A DNA stretch of 64,000 nucleotides. Origin: Nostoc sp. MG11. GTDB lineage: Bacteria > Cyanobacteriota > Cyanobacteriia > Cyanobacteriales > Nostocaceae. The stretch covers positions 248,001-312,000 of the forward strand of contig NZ_JACXXN010000001.1 of NCBI RefSeq assembly GCF_014904695.1, written 5' to 3'. The notes beneath the pieces are model-generated. The model made no database searches and was not told where the DNA came from. It saw only the letters and a program-made list of their open reading frames with translations. Shown one piece after another: positions 47,764-58,001 of the stretch (position 1 is the first letter of the stretch; each line of letters opens with the position of its first letter). Made by a program: the position numbers and the translations under genes.

Positions 47764-48324
47764 CTACTTAGCTAAACTAATGTAGTTAGCAGGGCAAGTT
47801 GGTGAACCGTTGGTGAAACCAGATGCTACTGTTCCATCTGCACCACCGTTAACTCTAGCTTGTGAAGCTTCACACAATAAGGCTATGGTAGTAGCCTCAC
47901 TGGTAGAAGCTTGTGTTGTTACACCCACACCACCAATATAAGTTTTGAGAGGTGCAGCAGCATTTACTGTTTGTGCTTGGTTGGTTACAGTACTAAAGTT
48001 ATTACCACCACCATTAATAACGTACTTGTAATTTGTTGTTTGTGTTGCAATACCAAGACCTAAACTACCAAATTCACCATCAGCTGCAAATTGGTTTTGT
48101 TCTAAGTAAAAAGCTTGCTGAGCGCGGTTCATTGAACCTACATAGGTTTTTGCTTCTGACTGCTTGGCTTTGTTAGCTTGGTTCAAGAAAGAAGGCAAAG
48201 CGATCGCAGATAAAATACCGATGATAATAATTACTACTAGTAGTTCAATGAGTGTAAAACCCTCATCTCCCTTCTTTTTGTCGAGGATGTGTTGAAGAAA
48301 CTTGGCTTTTAGTTCGGTTTTCAT
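47764..48324 (-). CDS. pilA: Type IV pilin
   Basis: 186 residues. The prepilin leader of 22 residues ends in G, followed by FTLIELLVVIIIIGILSAIA with Phe+1 and Glu+5, the class III signal recognised by PilD. The N-terminal helix continues to about residue 75. Two C-terminal cysteines (CEAS, CPANY) may form the D-loop disulfide. The Thr/Ser/Asn-rich C-terminal half offers many sites for O-glycosylation. Gliding/hormogonium motility in Nostoc depends on type IV pili. Confidence 0.93.
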   Translation of the reverse strand: MKTELKAKFLQHILDKKKGDEGFTLIELLVVIIIIGILSAIALPSFLNQANKAKQSEAKTYVGSMNRAQQAFYLEQNQFAADGEFGSLGLGIATQTTNYKYVINGGGNNFSTVTNQAQTVNAAAPLKTYIGGVGVTTQASTSEATTIALLCEASQARVNGGADGTVASGFTNGSPTCPANYISLAK

Positions 48325-48529
48325 AAGTGTTTTCCCGCAGCTACTACTTGATTGGGTGTTCTAGATGTAACTTACCCACTCGCGATCGCTTTCCTATCAC
48401 CTTGGGAAAAAAAGTTTGGGAAGATTCGGTAGCACAATCCAGAATCCTTGCATTCCAATATACACAGACATAACTAAGCTCCTGGTGTTAACCAAGGGCT
48501 AGATTTTCTCAATTTCAATTGTGAAAGCC

Positions 48530-49096
48530 TTACTCAAACTCAGGTGGCCACAGTTCTGATACTGCCAGTTCCCAACCTGGTAGCAAGTCTGGTAGTGTAA
48601 GTGTCTCGCCATTTTGTCACATCACTGGAGTTTGGTCTAGTCGGTAAACTGTTACTGTCAATTTGTCAGGATCAATCAGTATGCCGACTACAGATCCAAG
48701 TTGCAAAAATAACTGAATTTTCTCTTCGAGCGGTTTAATTCTGTCGCTTTTAGATTTAATCTCAACCATTAGATCTGGAACTAACTCTACAAAGTCGCGC
48801 TTGGTCTTCTTCAATCGGTCAGCCCGAACAAAAGACACATCAGGCGCACGTAGGTTTCTTCTCTCAGAGTCGCCCTCTTCTATACTTGGCAGAATAAATC
48901 CCGCGCTAGAACCAGTTACTCGTCCCAGTTTGCGCGATATGACTCAGTTACTCAAGAAGGTACTCAACCTAGTACTAATTTCCTCTGACTCGTAATCTGA
49001 TGGCCCCGTAACTATGATTTTACCCTCTACCAGCTCCATCTGCCATTCTGGATGCTCGGATTGTAGCTGCTCTAAATCGGTAATGGTGAGGGACAT
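48530..49096 (-). pseudogene. Uma2-family (DUF820) nuclease-like gene, broken
   Basis: The reading frame from ATG 49096 gives MSLTITDLEQLQSEHPEW, then TGA at an expected Trp. It continues VISRKLGRVTGSSAGFILPS...RAPDVSFVRADRL and VPDLMVEIKSKSD (the PD-(D/E)xK-like core). A second lesion near 48617 shifts the frame before the C-terminal LTLPDLLPGWELAVSELW. Both pieces are recognisable. The gene overlaps no conserved neighbour. Confidence 0.8.
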
Positions 49097-49202
49097 AACA
49101 CACCAAATAACATTTATCTATCATACGTACCTCAACCTACGAAAGCTACAATGTATTCCATCCAAACAAAAATGGCTGTATAGTTTGCCATTAGTAGCAT
49201 CA

Positions 49203-50000
49203 ATGAAAACAGATGTAATTTTTTACGAACTTATTAAGGAACTACCACAGATATTTTTTGAAATTATTGAAAAACCTGAAACTAATCCCAATATCTATAC
49301 ATTTACTGCACCTGAAATCAAACAACAATCATTTCGCTTAGACGGGTTATTTTCTCCTGCCAAGGGATTTGAAAGTGAACCTTTATACTTTGTAGAATTG
49401 CAAACATACAAAGATGAAGAATTTTACGAACGACTTTTTGGGGAAATTTTTGTTTATTTCCGTCAATATAAACCAGCAAACTCAGACTGGTATGCAATTG
49501 TCATTTACGATAGACGTATTCATGAAACTCCACCTCACCCGCGCTATCGGGTTTTAATCGAACAACATCTACGCTGCATTTATCTAAATGAACTTTCTAC
49601 TAGACCAGAAGATTCTTTGGGTATAGGAATTGCCAAACTATTTATAGAAGTACCCACAAAAGCTACTTCCTTAGCTCAACAGCTAATCAATCAGGCAAAA
49701 GAAAACTTACCCGATGAAAACCTTCAAAAGAAAGTGCTAGCATTTATCCAAGCCATTGTATTTTATAAGTTTCCCAATCTTACTTTAGAGGAAATTGAAG
49801 CCATGCTTGATTTAGATGCATTTAAAAATACTCGATTGTACGAGAGTATCTTAGCAAAGACAAAGCCAGAAACAGAACTAGAGACAAAATTGAAATTAGT
49901 CTCAAAATGTGTTGATAAAGGCATGAGCATTCAAGAAATAGCAGAATTTTTAGAACTAGATGTTGACACTATCAGAAAATATCTGCAAGAACAGTCTTAG
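49203..50000 (+). CDS. DUF2887 / Rpn-family putative nuclease
   Basis: 265 residues from ATG 49203; the longer frame upstream from 49014 overlaps the Uma2 remnant and is not coding. Conserved stretches: MKTDVIFYELIKELPQIFFE, FRLDGLFSP and YFVELQTYKDEEFYERLF (the PD-(D/E)xK-type D and E-x-Q), and a C-terminal helix-turn-helix-like LTLEEIEAMLDLDAF. A decayed copy is at 59886-60689. Confidence 0.82.
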   Translation: MKTDVIFYELIKELPQIFFEIIEKPETNPNIYTFTAPEIKQQSFRLDGLFSPAKGFESEPLYFVELQTYKDEEFYERLFGEIFVYFRQYKPANSDWYAIVIYDRRIHETPPHPRYRVLIEQHLRCIYLNELSTRPEDSLGIGIAKLFIEVPTKATSLAQQLINQAKENLPDENLQKKVLAFIQAIVFYKFPNLTLEEIEAMLDLDAFKNTRLYESILAKTKPETELETKLKLVSKCVDKGMSIQEIAEFLELDVDTIRKYLQEQS

Positions 50001-50134
50001 CGATTAAGAAGGTGTTTGGCAAGTGTTGAGCGCATAGTTATATAGGCATTTTATGATCGCTTACCATATAGCACGGCCAATTACAATTTGTTATGCTATA
50101 TTAAGCGTAGTCGTTATGAGTTCATAATATAGCC

Positions 50135-51508
50135 ATGACTAACCCGACTGTAGAAAACTTAGTAATTATCGGTTCTGGGCCAGCAGGGTATACAGCGGCC
50201 ATCTATGCAGGACGAGCTAACCTAAAACCCGTTGTATTTGAAGGTTTCCAAGCCGGGGGTTTGCCTGGTGGGCAATTAATGACAACGACGGAAGTTGAGA
50301 ACTTTCCTGGGTTTCCCCAAGGGATTACAGGGCCGGAACTGATGGATCAGATGAAGGCGCAAGCAGAGCGCTGGGGGGCTGAGTTATATACTGAGGATGT
50401 GATCTCAGTTGATTTGAGTCAGCGTCCGTTCACAGTGCGATCGCAAGAAAGGGAAGTTAAAACCAATAGTCTGGTGATTGCTACTGGTGCAACAGCAAAA
50501 CGTTTAGGTTTACCCAACGAACATGAATTTTGGAGTCGCGGTATCTCGGCTTGTGCAATCTGCGATGGTGCTACCCCAATTTTCCACGGTGCAGAACTAG
50601 CTGTGATTGGTGCTGGCGATTCGGCGGCGGAAGAGTCCATTTACCTCACCAAATACGGCTCTAAGGTAAATATGCTGGTGCGTTCCGATAAAATGCGGGC
50701 TTCTAAAGCCATGCAAGACCGCGTTTTGAGTAACCCAAAAATCCAAGTGCATTGGAACACGGAAGCCGTGGATATCTTCGGTAACGGTCACATGGAAGGG
50801 GTGAAAGTTCGCAATATCAAAACTGGTGAAGAAAGCAAACTGCACGCTAAGGGCTTATTCTACGCTATTGGTCACACTCCTAACACCTCTCTATTTAAAG
50901 GACAATTAGAACTGGATGAGGTGGGTTACATTGTCACCAAGCACGGTACTGTAGAAACGAGTGTAGAAGGCGTTTTTGCTGCTGGCGACGTGCAAGATCA
51001 TGAGTTCCGTCAGGCAATTACAGCCGCGGGTACTGGCTGTATGGCGGCGATGTTGGCAGAACGTTGGTTATCTTCTAGTGGTTTGATTCAAGAATTTCAT
51101 CAACAGCCAGAAACAGCAGATAATGAATTAGAACATCAGCCAGCGGCGAAGAAAACTGAAGCTGAGGAAGAAGCTGGATTTGTTTTGAATGCGACGCGTC
51201 ATGAGGGAGGTTATGCTTTGCGGAAGTTGTTCCATGAAAGCGATCGTTTACTCTTTGTCAAATACGTCGCTCCTGGTTGCGGCCCTTGCCATACCCTCAA
51301 ACCAATTTTAAATAAAGTAGTGGATGAATTTGACGGCAAAATTCACTTTGTGGAAATCGACATCGACAAAGATCGAGATATTGCCGAGAATGCTAATGTC
51401 ACAGGAACACCGACGATTCAATTGTTCAAAAATAAGGAACTGGTGAAAGAAATCAAAGGCGTCAAGCAAAAGAGTGAATACCGCCAGTTGATTGAAAGTA
51501 ATCTGTAA
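50135..51508 (+). CDS. ntrC: NADPH-thioredoxin reductase fused to thioredoxin (NTRC type)
   Basis: 457 residues. FAD motif [16 protein letters not shown], redox centre CAICDG (Cys140, Cys143), second Rossmann [13 protein letters not shown] linker rich in Glu/Ala (about 330-360) follows, then a thioredoxin domain with [10 protein letters not shown] (Cys382, Cys385). NTRC supplies reducing power from NADPH to peroxiredoxins and biosynthetic enzymes, notably in the dark or in heterocysts. Both CxxC pairs are intact. Symbol refers to NADPH-thioredoxin reductase C, not nitrogen regulator C. Confidence 0.92.
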   Translation: MTNPTVENLVIIGSGPAGYTAAIYAGRANLKPVVFEGFQAGGLPGGQLMTTTEVENFPGFPQGITGPELMDQMKAQAERWGAELYTEDVISVDLSQRPFTVRSQEREVKTNSLVIATGATAKRLGLPNEHEFWSRGISACAICDGATPIFHGAELAVIGAGDSAAEESIYLTKYGSKVNMLVRSDKMRASKAMQDRVLSNPKIQVHWNTEAVDIFGNGHMEGVKVRNIKTGEESKLHAKGLFYAIGHTPNTSLFKGQLELDEVGYIVTKHGTVETSVEGVFAAGDVQDHEFRQAITAAGTGCMAAMLAERWLSSSGLIQEFHQQPETADNELEHQPAAKKTEAEEEAGFVLNATRHEGGYALRKLFHESDRLLFVKYVAPGCGPCHTLKPILNKVVDEFDGKIHFVEIDIDKDRDIAENANVTGTPTIQLFKNKELVKEIKGVKQKSEYRQLIESNL

Positions 51509-51573
51509 GATAATGGGGAATAGGGCATGGGGATGAGGGAGAAATAACCAATGCCCAATGCCCGCTTAATAAC

Positions 51574-51909
51574 TTAGGTAACAGCATATCCTGTATGTTG
51601 CCTAACATTTGGTGGATGAAATCCCAAGACAATTTTCTCTTTAGGAATTCCTGCTGCTACTAATTCGTAGGTTACGCCATCTTCTGTGTCATCTCGTTGC
51701 ACCCAAATTTTGCCATCAATAATGTCAATATGAACTAAGCAACCGTGAATTCGCTTGACACTATCCCAACCTAAAGTTATCAGCACATAACTGTCATTTT
51801 TGCTATCAAAGACTGCCTTACATTCAATAGCTGCGTGGGAATAGGGAATTTGTGTGTAGGGTAATAATACCTCTTTGATGATACGTCGATAATTATCTAA
51901 GGTATCCAT
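51574..51909 (-). CDS. xisI: XisI-family protein
   Basis: 111 residues, full length, with ATG start. MDTLDNYRRIIKEVLLPYTQIPY...VLITLGWDSVKRIHGCLVHIDI is typical. It overlaps the end of xisH by 13 bases. Known to partner XisH; intact here although its XisH is broken. Confidence 0.88.
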   Translation of the reverse strand: MDTLDNYRRIIKEVLLPYTQIPYSHAAIECKAVFDSKNDSYVLITLGWDSVKRIHGCLVHIDIIDGKIWVQRDDTEDGVTYELVAAGIPKEKIVLGFHPPNVRQHTGYAVT

Positions 51910-52312
51910 TGGATAATCCTCTCCGTTTCTGGATTAAAAACGAGTAACTTTAGATTCTCAGTTTCTATTAAAAGTGTACCAATTGGTTCCTCAAACAAAG
52001 CTGTAAATACGCTATCTCGAATTGCCAAATATAATGTTCTTTTTGGCTCCAGGCGATGGATAACAGCACAATACATGATAAATCCCCCAATAGCATCTTT
52101 GAGGTCTGCCATTTCTGAGGGACTGACAAAACTTTTAATTTCTACAGCTATTTTTTACTTCCTTGTTCTGCGGCTATAAGTTGTTTTGCTCCTAAATCTA
52201 CATACATATCTTTTTGACCCCATTTTAAATGTAGGGGGTCATCTGTAATTATCTAGCCTTCTTGAATTAAGGCATTCTTAACAGCATCATGATAAATATC
52301 TCTTGCAGGCAT
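51897..52312 (-). pseudogene. xisH: XisH gene with nonsense and frameshift mutations
   Basis: The start MPARDIYHDAVKNALIQEG is followed by TAG where Trp is expected, then IITDDPLHLKWGQKDMYVDLGAKQLIAAEQGSKK. One A is missing from the following run, shifting the frame; the rest, IAVEIKSFVSPSEMADL...HRLEPKRTLYLAI, is intact. Full length otherwise (416 bases, expected 417). The gene is inactivated but recent. Confidence 0.85.
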
Positions 52313-52547
52313 ATCAAAGTATATTAAAATATTTCTCTACTTAGGATGATTGCCCCTTGTAGCAATACTGGCTGGTAATTTATTAGCTAACTCCAGCAAC
52401 AATAAGGCATAGTTTCACCTTTATCTCAGTGTAGCTTTGTATCCATAATGAAGCAGTCGGACTTTTATTCAGGATGTTTTGTTTACTCAATCCCCAATCT
52501 GATATGTAAAATAGTCAGCGTATCTTGCTTGATCCAGGCGATCGCTC

Positions 52548-53444
52548 ATGGCCATTACAAAACGGCAGCTGCCAAAATTTTTACGTTCAGCCAACAGTCT
52601 CAACCTTTCTCAACAACTAATGCTCATAGGGTTAGCCATTACCCTGTTTTTCATCTTATTGGCATTTTTCGCTCCCGTATTCCAGACTTGGGGATGGCTG
52701 CAAAACCCCAAGGATTTTCTCTCCAATCCAGTTCACGAGCCACCCTCAGCTAAATATTGGTTTGGAACCAGTCGCCTGGGCTATGATGTCTTTTCCCGGA
52801 CAGTATTTGGTGCTCAAGCGGCTTTGCAAGTGGTAATTTTGGCAACAGCGCTGAGTATGATTATCGGTGTGCCTTTAGGGATGCTAAGTGGCTATCTCGG
52901 CGGTAAGTTGGATAGGGTGTTGCTGTTTATTATGGATAGCATTTATACCCTACCAGGGCTACTCTTGTCTGTGACGCTGGCTTTTGTAGTGGGGCGTGGA
53001 ATAATTAACGCAGCGATCGCGATCAGCATTGCTTACATCCCTCAATACTACCGCGTTGTCCGTAACCACACCGTTAGTGTGAAAACTGAAGTATTCATTG
53101 AAGCTGCTCAAGCAATGGGCGCTTCCACTTGGATTGTGCTGTCTCGATATCTATTTTTCAACGTCATTCAAAGCGTACCCGTACTATTCACGCTCAACGC
53201 TGCTGATGCAATTTTGGTGTTGGGCGGTTTGGGCTTTTTAGGACTAGGACTTCCAGAAGAAGTGCCAGAATGGGGACATGATTTAAAACAAGCACTAGAA
53301 GTCCTACCTACTGGCATTTGGTGGACTACCCTTTTCCCTGGTTTAGCGATGACATGCATGGTAGTAGGGTTATCACTACTTGGTGAGGGGTTAAACGAAT
53401 TTGTCAATCCCCGGTTACGGCGAGAAAATAGAATCCGAAAGTAG
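52548..53444 (+). CDS. ABC transporter permease (DppC/OppC type)
   Basis: 298 residues. It has five to six membrane segments, an N-terminal OppC_N-like helix (LMLIGLAITLFFILLAFFAP), and the binding-protein-dependent permease EAA-type loop EAAQAMGASTWIVLSRYLF. Probably part of a di/oligopeptide or nickel-type importer; no ATPase, binding protein or partner permease is adjacent, so it works with subunits encoded elsewhere. Confidence 0.9.
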   Translation: MAITKRQLPKFLRSANSLNLSQQLMLIGLAITLFFILLAFFAPVFQTWGWLQNPKDFLSNPVHEPPSAKYWFGTSRLGYDVFSRTVFGAQAALQVVILATALSMIIGVPLGMLSGYLGGKLDRVLLFIMDSIYTLPGLLLSVTLAFVVGRGIINAAIAISIAYIPQYYRVVRNHTVSVKTEVFIEAAQAMGASTWIVLSRYLFFNVIQSVPVLFTLNAADAILVLGGLGFLGLGLPEEVPEWGHDLKQALEVLPTGIWWTTLFPGLAMTCMVVGLSLLGEGLNEFVNPRLRRENRIRK

Positions 53445-53598
53445 TCATTAGTCAATAGTTAATAGCAAAAAAACAATAACAACTGACAAATGACAAAGCG
53501 CAAAGTCTAGCCAGTTCCTTTAAGCGGGGAACCCTGCCAACGGACTGCCTCAACTTTGTAAGAGAGGACAACTGACAAATAACAATAGAGAGATTTAC

Positions 53599-53763
53599 GT
53601 GAAAGATAACCTGACATTAATTGCCGCTGCTACTGGTGGATTTGTACTTTCCGTCGCCCTGGCTGGTATCTTAAGAGGTGCTCCAATTACAGCTTGGCAG
53701 GAGCAATCGAGTCTTCGTTCATCCCCAGTGGCGAATGTGCGAATTATTAGTAACCATGAATAA
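53599..53763 (+). CDS. Small membrane protein, 54 aa
   Basis: GTG start preceded by AGAGAGA. The product MKDNLTLIAAATGGFVLSVA..., with one hydrophobic helix and a Trp/Gln-Glu segment (ITAWQEQSS), ends in TAA at 53761-53763. Too short for most ORF callers. The composition looks like a real small single-span protein, but I cannot name it. Confidence 0.5.
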   Translation: MKDNLTLIAAATGGFVLSVALAGILRGAPITAWQEQSSLRSSPVANVRIISNHE

Positions 53764-53919
53764 ACACAGTCTGTGAAAGTTCTGCTTGCCTCAAGCCGAC
53801 ACACCCTGCGGGAAGCAAGCTAAAGACTTTCTAGAAAAATACACACAGATATTTTTTTATCTGTGTTTATTTGTGTTCATCTGTGGTTCTATACAAATAA
53901 AGATTTTGGATTGGCCATT

Positions 53920-54810
53920 GTGGATCAAGTAGTTGGCATTGATGTGGGGGGAACAGCAATAAAGCTGGGGCGTTTTACACCAGATGGTACTTGCTTGCAA
54001 TCTTTGACTGTGGCGACTCCCCAACCAACAACACCAGCAGCGGTGGTGGCGGAAATACTGGATGCGATCGCTCAAATTGATCCAGATAATCAAACTGTTG
54101 CTATTGGTGTTGGTACTCCTGGCCCTGCCGATGCCACAGGACGCATTGCCAAAATCGCTATTAACTTGGCAGGATGGTGCAATGTGCCTTTAGCAGACTG
54201 GTTAGAAACCAAAACTAGCAAACCCACCGTTATCGCTAACGATGCTAACTGCGCGGGGTTAGGAGAAGCTTGGTTAGGTGCTGGGCGCCACTTTCAAAAT
54301 CTGATTCTGCTAACTTTAGGAACTGGGGTTGGCGGTGCAATTATCCTGGATGGCAAACTGTTTGTTGGGCATCAAGGAGCAGCTGGAGAATTGGGTTTAA
54401 TTACATTCAACCCCAATGGGCCAATATGTAATAGCGGTAATCAAGGCTCTCTGGAACAGTATGCTTCAGTTAATGCGATTCGTCGCCGCACTCTGAGGGA
54501 AGCAGCAGAATTGGGCGCTTTGGCCCAAGCAGGAGATGCCGAAGCATTGACTTTTTGGCAAGAATATGGTAAAGATTTGGCTATTGGTTTGACGAGTTTG
54601 ATTTATGTACTCACACCAGAAGCGATCGTGATTGGTGGTGGTGTCAGTGCCAGCTTTGAGTTTTTCTTACCAGCTATGAAGGCGGAAATTGAGAAGCGAG
54701 TAATGCCAACCTCACGCGCGGATTTACAAATTTTGCCAGCAGAATTGGGCAACTTTGCTGGGATAGTGGGTGCAGCAAAGTTAGCATGGCAACACTATTC
54801 GGGATCTTAG
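53920..54810 (+). CDS. ROK-family sugar kinase
   Basis: 296 residues from GTG 53920; the longer frame upstream crosses an interspersed repeat and is unlikely. ATP motif GIDVGGTAIKLGRF, then GVGTPGP, NDANCAGLGEAWLGAGR and GTGVGGAI. The ROK zinc motif CxCGxxGC is reduced to CNSGNQGSLEQ, so the structural zinc is probably lost. It could be a glucokinase or related hexokinase. Adjacent to the endonuclease-like gene by three bases. Confidence 0.85.
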   Translation: MDQVVGIDVGGTAIKLGRFTPDGTCLQSLTVATPQPTTPAAVVAEILDAIAQIDPDNQTVAIGVGTPGPADATGRIAKIAINLAGWCNVPLADWLETKTSKPTVIANDANCAGLGEAWLGAGRHFQNLILLTLGTGVGGAIILDGKLFVGHQGAAGELGLITFNPNGPICNSGNQGSLEQYASVNAIRRRTLREAAELGALAQAGDAEALTFWQEYGKDLAIGLTSLIYVLTPEAIVIGGGVSASFEFFLPAMKAEIEKRVMPTSRADLQILPAELGNFAGIVGAAKLAWQHYSGS

Positions 54811-54813
54811 ATT

Positions 54814-55440
54814 ATGGTTCAAATAATCCCAGCCAGAGACATTAGTCTTTACGAATTAGAAGAAAAATTTGGTTTGCAACTTACCACAGACACCAACTTC
54901 TTTCCAGAATGGATAGAGAATTTACCAATTCTGACTGATGGTGAAAAGCAAGCGCTTGATCGAGTGAAAAGCAATTATTTGAACTTGAATAAGCGCCGTC
55001 TGATGTCAGAAGAGGCGGTAAAAATGGTAGTGCTGTCTCCTTTACTCGATTTAGCTGGGTTTTATCAACCCCCTTTTGAAATTGAAACCGAGACTTCTAT
55101 CGAGATTTCTGCTGAAGATGAAGACTTTATCGTTAAAGGAAATATTGATGTCCTTGTCATTCAAAAACGTTGTTGGATACTTGTTATTGAATCTAAAAGC
55201 AGTAAATTTGATGTGATGGTAGCCCTACCCCAAGCACTCGCGTATATGCTTGATAATCCAAATCCTGCACAACCAACTTTTGGTTTATTAATCAACGGTA
55301 GGGAATTTGTTTTTATCAAATTAATTCAGCAAGGACAACCTCGGTATGCACGATCTTATGCGCTATCAATTGAACGCGATTTAGAACTACATCAAGTAAT
55401 CAGTGTATTGAAGCGCCTTGGAGAATTAATCATCAGTTAG
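54814..55440 (+). CDS. HsdR-N-like restriction endonuclease-type protein
   Basis: 208 residues. The PD-(D/E)xK-like core shows GNIDVLVIQ...WILVIESKSSKFDV (D-x(n)-E-x-K). This is a solo domain of the type I restriction R-subunit N-terminal kind, without helicase. It lies three bases after the ROK kinase, probably by chance. Function unknown; may be a defence- or repair-related nuclease. Confidence 0.7.
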   Translation: MVQIIPARDISLYELEEKFGLQLTTDTNFFPEWIENLPILTDGEKQALDRVKSNYLNLNKRRLMSEEAVKMVVLSPLLDLAGFYQPPFEIETETSIEISAEDEDFIVKGNIDVLVIQKRCWILVIESKSSKFDVMVALPQALAYMLDNPNPAQPTFGLLINGREFVFIKLIQQGQPRYARSYALSIERDLELHQVISVLKRLGELIIS

Positions 55441-55726
55441 GAGTGAGTACTTATAGCAAAGTGCTGAGTCACCGTTCGCTCTTAGCGTCTCCCCTTGGGA
55501 GAAGTTTGCTCAACCGGGGGAACCCCCGCACGCAACTTCTCGCTGAGTGCTGTTAGCGGTAGCGGGGCGTTTAGCCCGTCCTGAGTAAAAACCCAGTTGC
55601 TTTATGGCTTTGAGCAATCAACACTGTCCTAACCTATGTTACTACGGCTATAAGCAGTGGAGTTTGGGAGCATCTCACTTTTATAAAAATATCCTCACAC
55701 CATGCCCAATGCTCTATGCCTCATTC

Positions 55727-56149
55727 TCATGAAAAAGAATATCCAGTTGCCTTTTTAACGAATTGCAAAACTTTTTGATAAGATTCGGGATTACTCACAG
55801 GGTTGATGATGATGGGGATAGTGCCATCTGGCAACCAAAAGGTGATCCTGCCATTCGCTTCCTGACAAAAAGAACTGATGCAGTTGAGGTTAATTACGTA
55901 TTCATTTTTCTCATAAATGATTTTTACCCAGTGGGCATGATTTAATTCCAACCCTGTAACGCATTCTAGATAATCCAGAACTTTTTGGTAGTCTTCCAGA
56001 TTACTTTGCGGGTTAATCACTATGGGAATGGCACTGTCGGGTAGCCAAAAAGTCACCCTGCCGTTGCGTTCATAACAAAAAGCATGGACACGCTCAAAAT
56101 TTACTACATATTCTTTCCTCTCGTAAAGGATTTTCACCCAGTACGCCAC
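55727..56149 (-). CDS. Hypothetical protein made of two tandem repeats
   Basis: 140 residues. The pattern W-V-K-I-x-Y-E-x-x-E-Y-V-x-N...F-C...N-G-R-x-T-F-W-L-P-D...I-N-P occurs twice, starting near residues 4 and 73. The two halves are about 60% alike by eye. No known family recognised. Each unit of about 69 residues could be a small beta domain; a dimer-like fold is inference. Confidence 0.6.
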   Translation of the reverse strand: MAYWVKILYERKEYVVNFERVHAFCYERNGRVTFWLPDSAIPIVINPQSNLEDYQKVLDYLECVTGLELNHAHWVKIIYEKNEYVINLNCISSFCQEANGRITFWLPDGTIPIIINPVSNPESYQKVLQFVKKATGYSFS

Positions 56150-56314
56150 AAAATCTCCTCAAGTCCGAAGTTTACGAATGATTTTCACTCAGTAAGTCAT
56201 AACATTTCCTCATTAATATCGCTTTGATGATTACAAAATAAATTTTTTAAAATTTGGAATTTTGCATTTTGTGTTACTTTAAGACAGTTCCAATGATCTT
56301 GGCAGATTGAGGGT

Positions 56315-57940
<1,626 letters not shown>

Positions 57941-58001
57941 CTAAAAATACATCTCGTCATTGTGCCACAGTCATTGTGGTGAAATCTTCTGTGATTTGAC
58001 C

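Noticed and set aside
49014-49202. N-terminal extension of the DUF2887 protein
   Set aside because: It overlaps the start of the Uma2 remnant; the family N-terminus MKTDVIFYELI begins at 49203.
53863-53919. Longer start for the ROK kinase
   Set aside because: The extra residues derive from a TTTGTGTTCATCTGTGG-type repeat; the fold starts at VDQVVGIDVGGT.
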